Source: Deltaproteobacteria bacterium (GTDB lineage Bacteria > Myxococcota > Myxococcia > Myxococcales > 40CM-4-68-19). Taken from it: DNA of 28,255 nucleotides. The stretch spans positions 1-28,255 of the forward strand of contig VBKQ01000352.1 in assembly GCA_005879505.1 (NCBI GenBank), written 5' to 3'. The notes under the pieces are model-generated. The model was not told the DNA's origin, made no database searches, and saw only the letters and a program-made list of their open reading frames with translations. The position numbers and the translations under genes are program-made. Of this stretch, positions 14,175 through 22,431 are shown piece after piece (positions within the stretch are counted from its first letter, which is position 1; each line of letters opens with the position of its first letter).

Positions 14175-15754
14175 GCGGGGCACGGACGCTCTGCGCCGCG
14201 GCGCTTCTGGCCGCGCTGCCCGCGCTCGCGGAGGAGCGCAGGTTTGCGCTGGTGGTCGGCGATGCCAAAGGCGGCGTTGGGACTCGCCCTCTGCGGTACG
14301 CAGAGCGCGACGCGCGCCGCATGCACGCGATCCTCACCCGCCTCGGAGGCGTGCGGCCCGAGGACGCCCGGCTGCTCACCGCCGCGTCCGCCGACGAAGT
14401 CCGGGTCGCGCTGGCGGATCTGGCGGCGCGGGCGGATCAGGCGAAGGCGCGCGGCGAGGAGACCGTCCTGGTCGTCTACTACTCCGGGCACGCGAAGGAA
14501 GGCGAGCTGCGTCTCGGCGACACGCGCATGCCTCTGGTCGAGCTGCGCGACGCCCTGCGCAACGCCCCGGCGGACGTGCGCATCGGCCTGCTCGATTCCT
14601 GCCAGTCCGGAGCGATCACGCGCCCTAAGGGAATCCGGGCCGCCCCGGCGTTCGACGTGCAGCAGGCCCAGGCCGCCTCCACGCGGCCGCGCGGGCTGGT
14701 GCTCATCGCCAGCTCCAGCGCCGACGAGGAGTCGCAGGAATCGGATGAGATCGGCGCGTCGTTCTTCACCCACTATCTCGCATCCGGACTGCTCGGCGAC
14801 GCGGACGCGAGCGGAGACGGCAAGGTCACGCTGGCCGAAGCGTATGCGTACGCCTACGCGCGCACGGTCGGGGAAACGGCGGAGACACGCGCCGGCGCCC
14901 AGCACCCGGTCTACCTGTACGACCTGGGAGGAGCGGGCGACGTCGTCCTCACCGAGCTCGCTCCCAGCCGCGGTGCGATGGTCTTTCCCTCCGCGGCGGA
15001 AGGCGTGTACGTCGTGCTCGACGGATCGCGCCGCGCGGTGGCCGAGGTAGCGAAGGCGCGCGGCGACCAGCGGCGCCTGGCGTTGGCGCCCGGCGACTAC
15101 GTGGTGAAGAAGCGCGAGGGCGACTCGCTGCTCATCGGGAGCTTCAGCCTCTCCGACGGGCCGGTGGAGATCGCCGATGCCCGCCTGGCGCGAAGGCCTC
15201 TGAGCGAGGACCCGCAGAAGGGCGCAACAGGGCCTCGCTGGAGCCTGCTCGGTACCGGCGGCGGGCAATTCTTCTTCGACTCCGCGGCGCGCAACGGGCT
15301 GTTTCCTCCTGCTGCCCTGGTCGGAGCGGAGCTGGGCGTGCGGGACGATCTGGGCCACGACCTCGCCTGGGCCATCGACCTGTCGGTGGGCGGCGGGGCG
15401 GCCACGCTCAGGCTGCCGGGAGTGACGCCGATTCCGGAGCGATTCTTCGAGACGACGGGAGGCGCATCGCTCTGGCGCGACTTCGCGGTCGGCGAGGCCT
15501 GGACGCTATCGCTCGGCGTGCGGGTCGCGTTCCTCTATCTGTCTCGCACGTTCCAGAATCACTCGGAGCTGCCCGACCAGAGCTTCTTCACCATCACGCC
15601 CGGAGTGACCACGGCGCTCAGCTGGCGATTTGCCAGCCGCTGGTCGGCGGTCGCGCGCGGCCGCGTCAACTACCTCTTCTACAACGTCGACAAGGCGCAG
15701 AACCTCGGTTACGCCGAGCTCGCGCTGGGGGTGGACTATGCGCTTGGGTTCTAG
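14171..15754 (+). CDS. Secreted caspase-like peptidase fused to an outer-membrane-type barrel
   Basis: The 527-residue protein begins with a signal peptide (TLCAAALLAALPALAEER). Residues 24-250 are a caspase (peptidase C14) domain: FALVVGDAKGGVGTRPLRYA, catalytic His107 in VVYYSGHAKEGELRLGD and catalytic Cys144 in GLLDSCQSGA, followed by LVLIASSSADEESQE and SFFTHYLASGL. DADASGDGKVTLAEAYAYAY resembles a calcium-binding or EF-hand-like turn. Residues about 250-370 form a strand-rich linker. Residues about 385-527 alternate aromatic and polar residues (GGQFFFDSAARNG, LGVRVAFLYLSRTF, GRVNYLFYNVDKAQNLGYAE) and end LGVDYALGF with terminal Phe, as in outer-membrane beta-barrels. An outer-membrane-anchored periplasmic peptidase is inferred. 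Both catalytic residues are intact. Caspase-like enzymes usually cut after Arg, Lys or Asp; the substrate is unknown. Confidence 0.85.
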   Translation: MSGARTLCAAALLAALPALAEERRFALVVGDAKGGVGTRPLRYAERDARRMHAILTRLGGVRPEDARLLTAASADEVRVALADLAARADQAKARGEETVLVVYYSGHAKEGELRLGDTRMPLVELRDALRNAPADVRIGLLDSCQSGAITRPKGIRAAPAFDVQQAQAASTRPRGLVLIASSSADEESQESDEIGASFFTHYLASGLLGDADASGDGKVTLAEAYAYAYARTVGETAETRAGAQHPVYLYDLGGAGDVVLTELAPSRGAMVFPSAAEGVYVVLDGSRRAVAEVAKARGDQRRLALAPGDYVVKKREGDSLLIGSFSLSDGPVEIADARLARRPLSEDPQKGATGPRWSLLGTGGGQFFFDSAARNGLFPPAALVGAELGVRDDLGHDLAWAIDLSVGGGAATLRLPGVTPIPERFFETTGGASLWRDFAVGEAWTLSLGVRVAFLYLSRTFQNHSELPDQSFFTITPGVTTALSWRFASRWSAVARGRVNYLFYNVDKAQNLGYAELALGVDYALGF

Positions 15755-16655
15755 CCCCGTCCTGCTCCTTCTCTGCGCCTGCGGCAACCTCTCCAACGAG
15801 GACGTCGCCTTTCTCGAAGCGATCCCGCAGAAACAGCAGCTTCACGTTGCGATTCCCCAAGGCTCGACCTCGCAGAACCTCTGCACCAACGGCGCGGCGG
15901 ACGTCTACGCGAGCGCGAAGAGCACGGGCACCTCGATCAATGCTGGCGTGGACGACATCGTCGCCCTCGTCGACGCCATCCGCAAAGTCACCCCGACGAC
16001 GCGCGACGTTGACTCGCGCACCTGGGGGCCGTTCCCCGACAAAGACCACGCGGGCGTCTTCATCCAAGTGGTGATGTCCCGCGAGCTCGACGCGAGCCGC
16101 ACGCCCTGGCGCTTCATCTACACCATCTCCGCCGCGCGGCCGCCCGGAGCGTACCTCCCCATCCTGGAGGGCGAGTTCTTCGGCGCCCAGGCGAGCAACG
16201 GGATAGGCCGCATCACGCTGCACTTCGAGAATTCGACGGCATTGGGGATCAACAAGCCGACGGATCCGACGTTTCCGGCGCGGATCTTCTACGACCTGAG
16301 CGGCGACCCACGCACGATCTCCCTGGACCTCACTGCCGGCGTGAACGCGTTCGGTCTCATTTCCTTCGACTACTCCTGGGCCGGCTACGCCGACGGCCAC
16401 GGGCAATTCGACTACGCCTTCCCGGATGCGAAGAGCGGCTGCACCGACGAAGTGACCACCTTCTTCAATGCCCAGGGCGCCGGTCGCGACGTGTTCCGCG
16501 CCCGCTGCGGCAGCTTGCTCTACGGCGACGTGAAGCAGTGCTGGGACGCGGGAGGATGCCTGACCTTCGTCGATGACCCCTTCGGCTTCACGCCGGCATG
16601 CCTGGGCTTGCCTTGCATCCTCGGGACCCTCGCGCAGTGCCCCGCCGGCATCTGA
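15738..16655 (+). CDS. Lipoprotein, operon gene 5 (paralog of gene 1)
   Basis: This 305-residue protein starts at ATG 15738, inside the last codons of the caspase-barrel gene (17-bp overlap). MRLGSSPVLLLLCACGNLSNED is a lipoprotein signal, with modification at the second Cys likely. The body contains GVDDIVALVDAIRKVTPTTR, FIQVVMSRELDASRTPWRFI, ASNGIGRITLHFENSTALG, SFDYSWAGYADGHGQFDYAF and QCWDAGGC. The order and spacing of these resemble the first operon gene (DLLRHVVEDYDPT, YKLVVSRDAD, GSGKFKIDFD, ECWG), pointing to a shared fold. Several Cys in the last 90 residues could form disulfides. Its stop directly abuts the stop of the convergent histidine kinase gene. Confidence 0.75.
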   Translation: MRLGSSPVLLLLCACGNLSNEDVAFLEAIPQKQQLHVAIPQGSTSQNLCTNGAADVYASAKSTGTSINAGVDDIVALVDAIRKVTPTTRDVDSRTWGPFPDKDHAGVFIQVVMSRELDASRTPWRFIYTISAARPPGAYLPILEGEFFGAQASNGIGRITLHFENSTALGINKPTDPTFPARIFYDLSGDPRTISLDLTAGVNAFGLISFDYSWAGYADGHGQFDYAFPDAKSGCTDEVTTFFNAQGAGRDVFRARCGSLLYGDVKQCWDAGGCLTFVDDPFGFTPACLGLPCILGTLAQCPAGI

Positions 16656-18143
16656 TCAGTGCACTGTCGAGGCGTCGGGCTGCGGCGCCGGCGGCCCCGG
16701 CGATGTCGTCAAGAGCGAACGGAGCTGGTCCAGGTCGAGCGGTTTCGCCAGCACCCCATGCACGTACCGCAGCCGCGGATCGCCCTCGCCGATCTCGTTG
16801 GCCCAACCGGTCAGCATCCACACCTGCGTGCCCGGCGCGATCCGCTGGATCTCCCGCGCCACCTGCCATCCGCTCATCTGCGGCATCCCCACGTCGCAGA
16901 GGACCAGATCGAAGCGCTCGCCGCGCTCGAACAGGTCGATGGCGTCCGGGCCGCTGCGCACCGACTCGACGCGCTGGTTCTCCATCTCCAGCACTTCGCG
17001 CAGCACCTCGAGGTTGTCCTGTTCGTCGTCGACGATGAGGATCCGCCGCGTCTGGCGCTCTCCCCGAGCCGCTTGCGCGGGCTTGTGCCGGGGCGGCGCC
17101 GCGAGGGGGAAGGTGAGCGTGAAGGTGGTCCCTTCACCGGGGCGACTCTGCGCCTGAAGCGATCCTCCGAGTCGCGACATCACCCCCCACGCGACCGACA
17201 GGCCAAGCGCGGTCTCTCCCGCCACTCCCGAGAACGGATCGAAGAGGCGCACCAGGTCCTCCTCGTTCATCCCCGCGCCCGCGTCACGGATGGTGACCAG
17301 TACCCGGCCCCGATCCACGCGGGCCTTGACCTGGACCCGGCCGCCCTCCGGCATCTGCTCGCGCGCGTGCAGCAGCAGGCTGCCGAAGACGTGCGCCAGC
17401 TCGGCGGCGGACCCGCGCACGAGCGGAAGGGGTGGCACCTCCGCCTCGATGCGCACGTTCGCCGTGTCCGCTTCCGTGCGCGCCATCTCGATCGCTCCGG
17501 TGAGCACCGCGGCGAGATCCAGCGCATCGTGGGGCCGATCGCGGCGTTTGCGGGCCAGGTCCTGCAGCCGCGCCACGATGCGGGCGGCATCTCCCACCAC
17601 GCGCGCCAGCACGTCGAGCGTGCGCCGGCTGCGCGCCATCTGCGAGTCGGCCCGCAGCGTGGCGACGCGCAGCGCGATCACGTTGAGTGCGTGGTTCAGG
17701 TCGTGCGCCACCCCCGACGCGAGCACGCCCATGGCGTGCATCCGCTCCTCGTGCATGAGCGCCTCTCGCTCGCGTTGCAGATCGCGCTGGCGGTGCAACT
17801 CGGAAGTCACGTCGTGGACGATCGCGATCGCCTCGCTTCCGTCCAGGCGCTCGAGCCGCACCTCGACCACCAGGCCGCTGCGCTCGAATTTGGACAGGTA
17901 GGGCGCGGGCGCAAGCGTGGCCGCCTCGCAGCGGACCAGCTGTGGCAGATTCTCGTAGCGCACCTTCGCGTGCGGACCGTCGAGCCAGCTCCATGATCCA
18001 CTGCCGGCGTTCAGCTCGGAGAAGCGAGCGTTCGCATCGCGGACCTCACCCCCCGCGATGATCGCCAAGGCAGTGCGCCGGGAGGTTTCACTCCAGCGCG
18101 CGAAGGGGTCGCGCGTGGCGGGAGGCATTTGGGAAATTTGCAT
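16656..18143 (-). CDS. Hybrid histidine kinase with C-terminal receiver domain
   Basis: The 495-residue protein has no membrane segment and is probably cytoplasmic. Residues 20-118 look like a PAS-type sensor. A coiled coil leads to the H-box MGVLASGVAHDLNHALN with phospho-acceptor His147. The ATPase domain has a G1 box (IRDAGAGM), an F box (LFDPF) and a G2 box (ETALGLSVAWGVM). Its N-box, AHVFGSLLLHAREQM, lacks both usual Asn residues (Ser and His stand there), although this Asn normally binds magnesium-ATP. From about residue 378 a receiver domain follows: ILIVDDEQDN, the acceptor Asp in LVLCDVGMPQMSG, and Lys in VLAKPLDL. It lies 24 bp after the FAD oxidoreductase on the same strand. The kinase may be weak or act as a phosphatase or phosphorelay partner. 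Confidence 0.85.
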   Translation of the reverse strand: MQISQMPPATRDPFARWSETSRRTALAIIAGGEVRDANARFSELNAGSGSWSWLDGPHAKVRYENLPQLVRCEAATLAPAPYLSKFERSGLVVEVRLERLDGSEAIAIVHDVTSELHRQRDLQREREALMHEERMHAMGVLASGVAHDLNHALNVIALRVATLRADSQMARSRRTLDVLARVVGDAARIVARLQDLARKRRDRPHDALDLAAVLTGAIEMARTEADTANVRIEAEVPPLPLVRGSAAELAHVFGSLLLHAREQMPEGGRVQVKARVDRGRVLVTIRDAGAGMNEEDLVRLFDPFSGVAGETALGLSVAWGVMSRLGGSLQAQSRPGEGTTFTLTFPLAAPPRHKPAQAARGERQTRRILIVDDEQDNLEVLREVLEMENQRVESVRSGPDAIDLFERGERFDLVLCDVGMPQMSGWQVAREIQRIAPGTQVWMLTGWANEIGEGDPRLRYVHGVLAKPLDLDQLRSLLTTSPGPPAPQPDASTVH

Positions 18144-18167
18144 CCGATGCGTATTGATCGGTAGCCA

Positions 18168-19706
18168 CTACCCCTCGATGTCCCGAATCACGCGCTCGGC
18201 CGCGTTGTGGCCTGCCGCCCCGATCACCGAGCCGGCGGGATGGCACCCCGCGCTGCAGGAATACACGCCCTCGATCGGCGTGGCGTACGGGAGGCGGTCG
18301 GCGAAGCCGAACGAATTGTCCACGTGGTGGATGTGGCCGCGGGTGATGCCGAAGTGGCGCTCGATCTTCGGCGGAGTGAGCGGGAAGGTGTCCGCCACGA
18401 GCGCCGAGGTGCCCGGCGCAAAGCGATCGCAGATCCCGAGCAGATGGCGCACGTACCGTTCCTCCTCGGCCTCCCAGGTGGTCCCCTTCAAGTCGTAGGG
18501 CACCCACTGCACGAAGAGCGCCGAGTTGTGGTGCCCGGCCGCGTCGCGCAGCGATGGATCGACCGTGGTGTGGACGTACCACTCGATGGTGGGGAACCTG
18601 GGCAAGCGGCCCGCCTTCACATCGGCGAAGGCCTCGCGCATCGCGCCCATCACTTCCGGCTCGTCGGGCAAGAGGTGCATGGTGCTGCCGAACTGGCCGC
18701 GGTCCTCCGGCAGGCAGGTGAAGCGAGGCAGAGCGCTCAGCGCGAGATTGACCTTGAACGTCGTGCCATCGCGCCGGTAGCCATCGACCCTGGCATTCCA
18801 CGCGCCGGGGAGGTTCTCGCGGCCGATCAGATCGCGCAGCCGGAACGGATCCGCGTTCACCACCACGGCCCGGGCGCGGACCTCGCCGCCGTCGCGCAAG
18901 TGGACGGCGAGCGGGGCGGGCGTGATCGCCTGCACCGGGCGGCCGGTCTCGATGGTGGCGCCGGCTTCAACCGCCGCTGCCGCGAGCCGGGCCGTCACCG
19001 CGCCCATGCCGCCCTTCACGATCATCCACGTCCCGTCGCTGCCGGGCAGCCGGCACATGTTGTGGACCAGGAAGTTCATTCCCGTTCCCGGCGTGTCCCA
19101 GTCCCCGTTCAGTCCGGAGAACCCGTCGGTCACCGCGTACATCGCTTTGAGCAGGTCGCTGCGGAATTCGAATCGCTCCAGGTACTGCCCCACCGGCTTG
19201 CGGCAGAGATCGACGAACACCCGCCGGAGGGCGGGTCGGACGTATCGTTCTGCGGTCTCCTCGATCGAGAGCGGCTCCTCCAGCCAGGTGGGCGCGACGT
19301 CCTCGCGCAGCTGCGCGATCTCCCCCTGCAGCTCCTCGTTCGCGCGCCAGTCCTGCTCGCTGAAGAAGGCGAGGAATTGCTCCTTCATCGCGGCGGCGTC
19401 CGATCCGAAGAGGAGGTACTTCTTGCCGGTAGTGGGAAGGAAGTAGTGAGGGTCCCGCCGCACCAGCGGCATTTGCAGATCGAGCTTGCGCAGCAACTCG
19501 GGCGGCATCAGCCCGAGCAGGTAGGCGCCGGTGGAGGTCGCCAGGCCGGGCACGCGCTTGAAGGGCCGCTCGGTGCGCGCCGCGCCCCCGGCTACTTCCT
19601 TCTCCTCCAGGACGATGACGTCGAGCCCCCGCCGCGCGAGCATCAGCGCGGCGACGAGCCCGTTGTGGCCGGCGCCGACCACCACCACGTCCGCCTGCTG
19701 GCGCAT
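18168..19706 (-). CDS. FAD-dependent oxidoreductase, phytoene desaturase/PYROXD2-like
   Basis: The 512-residue protein has an N-terminal dinucleotide-binding motif VVVVGAGHNGLVAALMLARR (residues 7-26) with the acidic end of the second strand at VIVLEEKEVAGGAARTE, as in amine oxidase and carotenoid desaturase-like flavoproteins. ALFVQWVPYDLKG, NSFGFADRLPYATPIEGVYS and SCSAGCHPAGSVIGAAGHNA are typical of the PYROXD2-like branch. No carotenoid gene is nearby, so the desaturase name should not be taken as function; the substrate is unknown. Length is normal. The start at 19706 is divergent from the small gene at 19741, with 34 bp between. Confidence 0.85.
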   Translation of the reverse strand: MRQQADVVVVGAGHNGLVAALMLARRGLDVIVLEEKEVAGGAARTERPFKRVPGLATSTGAYLLGLMPPELLRKLDLQMPLVRRDPHYFLPTTGKKYLLFGSDAAAMKEQFLAFFSEQDWRANEELQGEIAQLREDVAPTWLEEPLSIEETAERYVRPALRRVFVDLCRKPVGQYLERFEFRSDLLKAMYAVTDGFSGLNGDWDTPGTGMNFLVHNMCRLPGSDGTWMIVKGGMGAVTARLAAAAVEAGATIETGRPVQAITPAPLAVHLRDGGEVRARAVVVNADPFRLRDLIGRENLPGAWNARVDGYRRDGTTFKVNLALSALPRFTCLPEDRGQFGSTMHLLPDEPEVMGAMREAFADVKAGRLPRFPTIEWYVHTTVDPSLRDAAGHHNSALFVQWVPYDLKGTTWEAEEERYVRHLLGICDRFAPGTSALVADTFPLTPPKIERHFGITRGHIHHVDNSFGFADRLPYATPIEGVYSCSAGCHPAGSVIGAAGHNAAERVIRDIEG

Positions 19707-19740
19707 CGCGCCCTTCTAGCGGAGTGCACAGGTTTAAGCC

Positions 19741-19980
19741 ATGGCGGACAACGACATCAAAGTGATCAAGAACGAGCGCGGCATCGGCACCGGCGAGACC
19801 CGCAGCGGAGTCGAGCCGAGGCCGAACGCGGACGGCTCGCTGCCGCCGTCCGGCAACGCACTCAATCCGGCCATCGTTGAGGATCCGGCGGGCAAGACGC
19901 CCGGGTCCGCGGAGTCCGGAGCGCCCGACGAGTCCCAGGGGTCCGACCCGGGAAAGACTCCGGGCAAAGCGGAAGGCTGA
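19741..19980 (+). CDS. Small disordered hypothetical protein
   Basis: This 79-residue protein (MADNDIKVIKNERGIGTGET...) is not recognised. It has no hydrophobic core and no Cys; Gly, Pro, Ser, Glu and Asp dominate, and the C-terminal half repeats a short pattern (DPAGKTPGSAE, DPGKTPGKAEG). It is probably intrinsically disordered. The gene lies 17 bp before the ABC transporter ATPase and on the same strand. GC-rich third positions and the start just after a divergent gene support it as real. Confidence 0.5.
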   Translation: MADNDIKVIKNERGIGTGETRSGVEPRPNADGSLPPSGNALNPAIVEDPAGKTPGSAESGAPDESQGSDPGKTPGKAEG

Positions 19981-19997
19981 GGTAGAATCGCCGCCAC

Positions 19998-20891
19998 TTG
20001 GCGGCCATCGAGGCGGACGCTCTCGCGAAATCGTTCGGCGGCCGCCCGGCGTGCCGAGAGATCTCGTTCACGGTCGAGCGCGGGGAGGTTTTCGGCCTGC
20101 TCGGGCCGAACGGCGCCGGCAAGACCACCACGCTCCGCATGCTCGCGGGCCTCTACGCGCCGGACGCCGGCGCCGCGCGCGTCGCCGGGTACCCGATCAC
20201 GCCGGGCCGTCCTGGCGGACCGGAGCTGCGGGCGCGCGTCGGGTTGCTCACGGAGTCCCCGGGCTTCTACGACCGGCTGACCGCGCGCGAGAACCTCATG
20301 TACTTCGCGCGCCTGCAGAAGGCGCGAGAGCCCGCCCGCCGGTGCGGCGCCTTGCTCGATCGATTCGCTCTGCGCGAGCACGCGGATCGCCCCTTCGCCG
20401 AGCTGTCGCGCGGGATGAAGCAGAAGCTCGCCATCGCCCGCGCGCTGGTTCACGATCCGGACGTCATCCTGCTCGACGAGCCGACCGTCGGGCTCGATCC
20501 GGAGGCGACCCGGGAGGTGCGCAACGTGGTCGCTCAACTGGCGGCGGACCACGCGACCATCGTCCTCTGCACGCATCATCTCGAGGAGGTCGAGCGCCTC
20601 TGTTCCCGCGCAGCGTTCATCGCCGGACGGCTGGTCGCGATCCACGAGATCCGCCGCGGGAGCCTGCTGCGCATCGAGCTCGCGGCGCCCTTCGCGCCGG
20701 ACGGCGTGCGGGCCCTCTGTCATTCCCTGCGGCTCTCGGGGAGCACGCTGTTGATCGAGCCGCGCGCCGAGGTGCCGGAGATCGTCGCCGCGCTGGTCCG
20801 CGCCGGAGCGCGCATCGCGGAGGTCGCTCCGCATCGCGATCCGCTCGAAGATGCCTGGCTGCAGCTGCTGGCGGAGGCGCGGGAGCGATGA
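19998..20891 (+). CDS. ABC transporter ATP-binding protein
   Basis: The 297-residue protein starts at a TTG at 19998 that places MAAIEADALAKSFGGRPACRE at the expected beginning. All ATPase motifs are present: Walker A GPNGAGKT (36-43), the signature LSRGMKQ (136-142), Walker B VILLDE (156-161) and the switch His193 in CTHH. The C-terminal 90 residues form an accessory domain like those of ABC-2 type exporters. It pairs with the membrane protein gene that overlaps its stop by four bases. The transported substrate cannot be told; the group includes exporters of drugs, sodium or lipids as well as systems for membrane protein assembly. Confidence 0.9.
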   Translation: MAAIEADALAKSFGGRPACREISFTVERGEVFGLLGPNGAGKTTTLRMLAGLYAPDAGAARVAGYPITPGRPGGPELRARVGLLTESPGFYDRLTARENLMYFARLQKAREPARRCGALLDRFALREHADRPFAELSRGMKQKLAIARALVHDPDVILLDEPTVGLDPEATREVRNVVAQLAADHATIVLCTHHLEEVERLCSRAAFIAGRLVAIHEIRRGSLLRIELAAPFAPDGVRALCHSLRLSGSTLLIEPRAEVPEIVAALVRAGARIAEVAPHRDPLEDAWLQLLAEARER

Positions 20892-21646
20892 TCGGCGTGG
20901 TGATCCGCAAGGAGCTGCTCGAGGTCCGCCGCTCGCCGATCCTGCTGCTTTCGATGGCCTCCCTCCCCGCGACCGTGGTGGCGGTGCCGATCGCGCTGCT
21001 CGCCTGGCTCGTCCGGGCCGCGCCGGAGCAGGCCCTGCTCTTCGTACAGGACGTCTACGGGGTGCGCGAATCGGCGGGAGTCGCGGCGGGAATCGCCTCG
21101 GTGCTGGCGCGCAACTGGCTGCCGATGTTCCTCGTCCTCCCCATCTTCCTCGCCGTCCTGCTCGCGGCCCAATCGATCGGGGGCGAACGGGAGCGACGCA
21201 CGCTCGAGCCGCTGCTCGCGACGCCGGTGAGCACCCTCAGCATCGTCGCCGGCAAGAGCGTGGCGGCGATGGTGCCGGCGCTTGCGATCACCTGGATCGC
21301 CGCGGCGCTGTTCTGCCTGGGCATCGATGCCGTCGCCGGTCACATGCTGCTGCCGGATTCCGCCTGGCTGTTCGGGACCCTGGCGCTCTCACCGCTGCTT
21401 GCGCTTTTCGGGAACGCGACGGCCGTCGTGGTCTCCTCGCGGGTCCTGGATCCGCGCGCGGCGCAGAACCTCGCGGCGACCACGGTGCTGCCGCTGCTCG
21501 CGCTGCTCGTGTTCCAGCTCGCGGGGCGCATCGCGCTCGGACCTCGCTTCTACTTTGCGCTCGCAGCCGGCGTCGCCGCGGCGGACGTGGCCCTGATCGC
21601 GATCGCGGTGCGGCTGTTCGACCGCGAGAAGCTGCTCACCCGGTAG
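20888..21646 (+). CDS. ABC-2 type transporter permease
   Basis: The 252-residue membrane protein overlaps the ATPase gene (ATGA at 20888). It begins MIGVVIRKELLEVRRSPILL, the amphipathic start typical of ABC-2 permeases, and has about six hydrophobic segments, among them VVAVPIALLAWLV, WLPMFLVLPIFLAVLLAA, VPALAITWIAAALFCLGI and DVALIAIAVRLF. The loop SIGGERERRTLEPLLATPVS is the hallmark coupling segment of this class. Together with the preceding ATPase it makes one transporter, probably as a homodimer of each. Direction is presumably export; the substrate is unknown. Confidence 0.88.
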   Translation: MIGVVIRKELLEVRRSPILLLSMASLPATVVAVPIALLAWLVRAAPEQALLFVQDVYGVRESAGVAAGIASVLARNWLPMFLVLPIFLAVLLAAQSIGGERERRTLEPLLATPVSTLSIVAGKSVAAMVPALAITWIAAALFCLGIDAVAGHMLLPDSAWLFGTLALSPLLALFGNATAVVVSSRVLDPRAAQNLAATTVLPLLALLVFQLAGRIALGPRFYFALAAGVAAADVALIAIAVRLFDREKLLTR

Positions 21647-21653
21647 CCGCTGT

Positions 21654-21694
21654 CGCACAAAGTGCGGCCTTGCGTCATGCTTTTGAAGTATAAA
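21654..21694 (+). promoter_or_regulatory. Candidate promoter and small inverted repeat upstream of SCO-like gene
   Basis: TATAAA at 21689-21694 lies 8 bp before ATG 21703, so a transcript from it would start almost at the ATG. No convincing -35 is found at 17 bp; TTGCGT at 21670-21675 is only 13 bp away. CGCAC AAA GTGCG (21654-21666) is a five-pair inverted repeat, either the end of the ABC transcript or a binding site. Confidence 0.35.
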
Positions 21695-21702
21695 CGCGCT
21701 GC

Positions 21703-22356
21703 ATGCAGGTCGTTGCAGAGAAGCCCGGAAGGCTCGTGCTGCATCCGGGTTGGGTCGCGTTCGCGGGGCTCGCGCTGGCGGTCCCGATCGGCGCGCTCTT
21801 CTTCCGCCAGTCCGTCGCGCCCGATCTGCCGATGCTCGGCGAGCTCCCCGCGTTCTCGCTCCTCGCCGAGGATGGAAAGCCGTTCGGCAGGGAAGACCTG
21901 CTCGGCCGCGTCTGGATCGCGGATTTCGTCTACACCTCCTGCTCGGATGCCTGCCCGCGTCTGCAGGCAAAGATGAAGAAGCTGCAGGACCGCCTCATCC
22001 CGCTGGAGCAGGGGGGCAACATCGGCCTGCTCTCCATCAGCGTCGACCCGGAGCGCGATACGCCGCAGAAGCTGAAGGAGTATGGCGAGACCTTCGGTGC
22101 TCGCGCCGGCCTGTGGCGCTCCCTGACCGGTGATCAGAAGGAGGTCGAGCGCACCGTGGTGCGCGGCTTCCATACCGCGATGGCGAAGATGCCGCGAGAA
22201 GATGCCGATCCGCACGCGGAGGCATTCGACATCATGCACGGCGAGCGCCTGGTGCTCGTCGACCGCATGGGGCGCATCCGCGGCTATTACGACGCAGATG
22301 ACCCCGATCGCCTGCTCCGCGACGCGCGCGCCCTCACTGGTGGGGGGCGCGGGTGA
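21703..22356 (+). CDS. SCO1/SenC-like thioredoxin-fold protein
   Basis: The 217-residue protein has one N-terminal membrane anchor (WVAFAGLALAVPIGALFF) with the rest outside the cytoplasm. The copper site of SCO proteins is present as Cys80-x3-Cys84 in VYTSCSDACPRLQAKM, and a His lies in AFDIMHGERLVLVDRMGRIRG, where SCO proteins have their third ligand. ISVDPERDTPQKLKEYGETFG is the family's second landmark. SCO proteins deliver copper to the CuA centre of cytochrome oxidase or act as thiol reductases. No oxidase gene is in view, and the exact role is open. No Shine-Dalgarno precedes ATG 21703, and a TATAAA box is only 8 bp upstream. Confidence 0.85.
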   Translation: MQVVAEKPGRLVLHPGWVAFAGLALAVPIGALFFRQSVAPDLPMLGELPAFSLLAEDGKPFGREDLLGRVWIADFVYTSCSDACPRLQAKMKKLQDRLIPLEQGGNIGLLSISVDPERDTPQKLKEYGETFGARAGLWRSLTGDQKEVERTVVRGFHTAMAKMPREDADPHAEAFDIMHGERLVLVDRMGRIRGYYDADDPDRLLRDARALTGGGRG

Positions 22357-22393
22357 CACCGTGTGGGAGTACGTGTCAGCGACCGGTCGTATA

Positions 22394-22422
22394 TTGGATG
22401 CTCTACCGATTGCCTGTATAGA
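22394..22422 (+). promoter_or_regulatory. Sigma-70-type promoter of the ferredoxin gene
   Basis: TTGGAT (22394-22399) and TATAGA (22417-22422) are separated by 17 bp, the ideal spacing. Transcription would begin about 22428-22430, only 2-4 bases before ATG 22432, and no Shine-Dalgarno is present. The transcript should be leaderless or nearly so. Confidence 0.55.
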
Positions 22423-22431
22423 AGACCGCCC

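Noticed and set aside
13561..14379. Long Arg/Pro/Ala-rich minus-strand frames across the caspase operon and elsewhere
   Set aside because: These are shadows caused by high GC content; the plus-strand proteins carry the conserved motifs.
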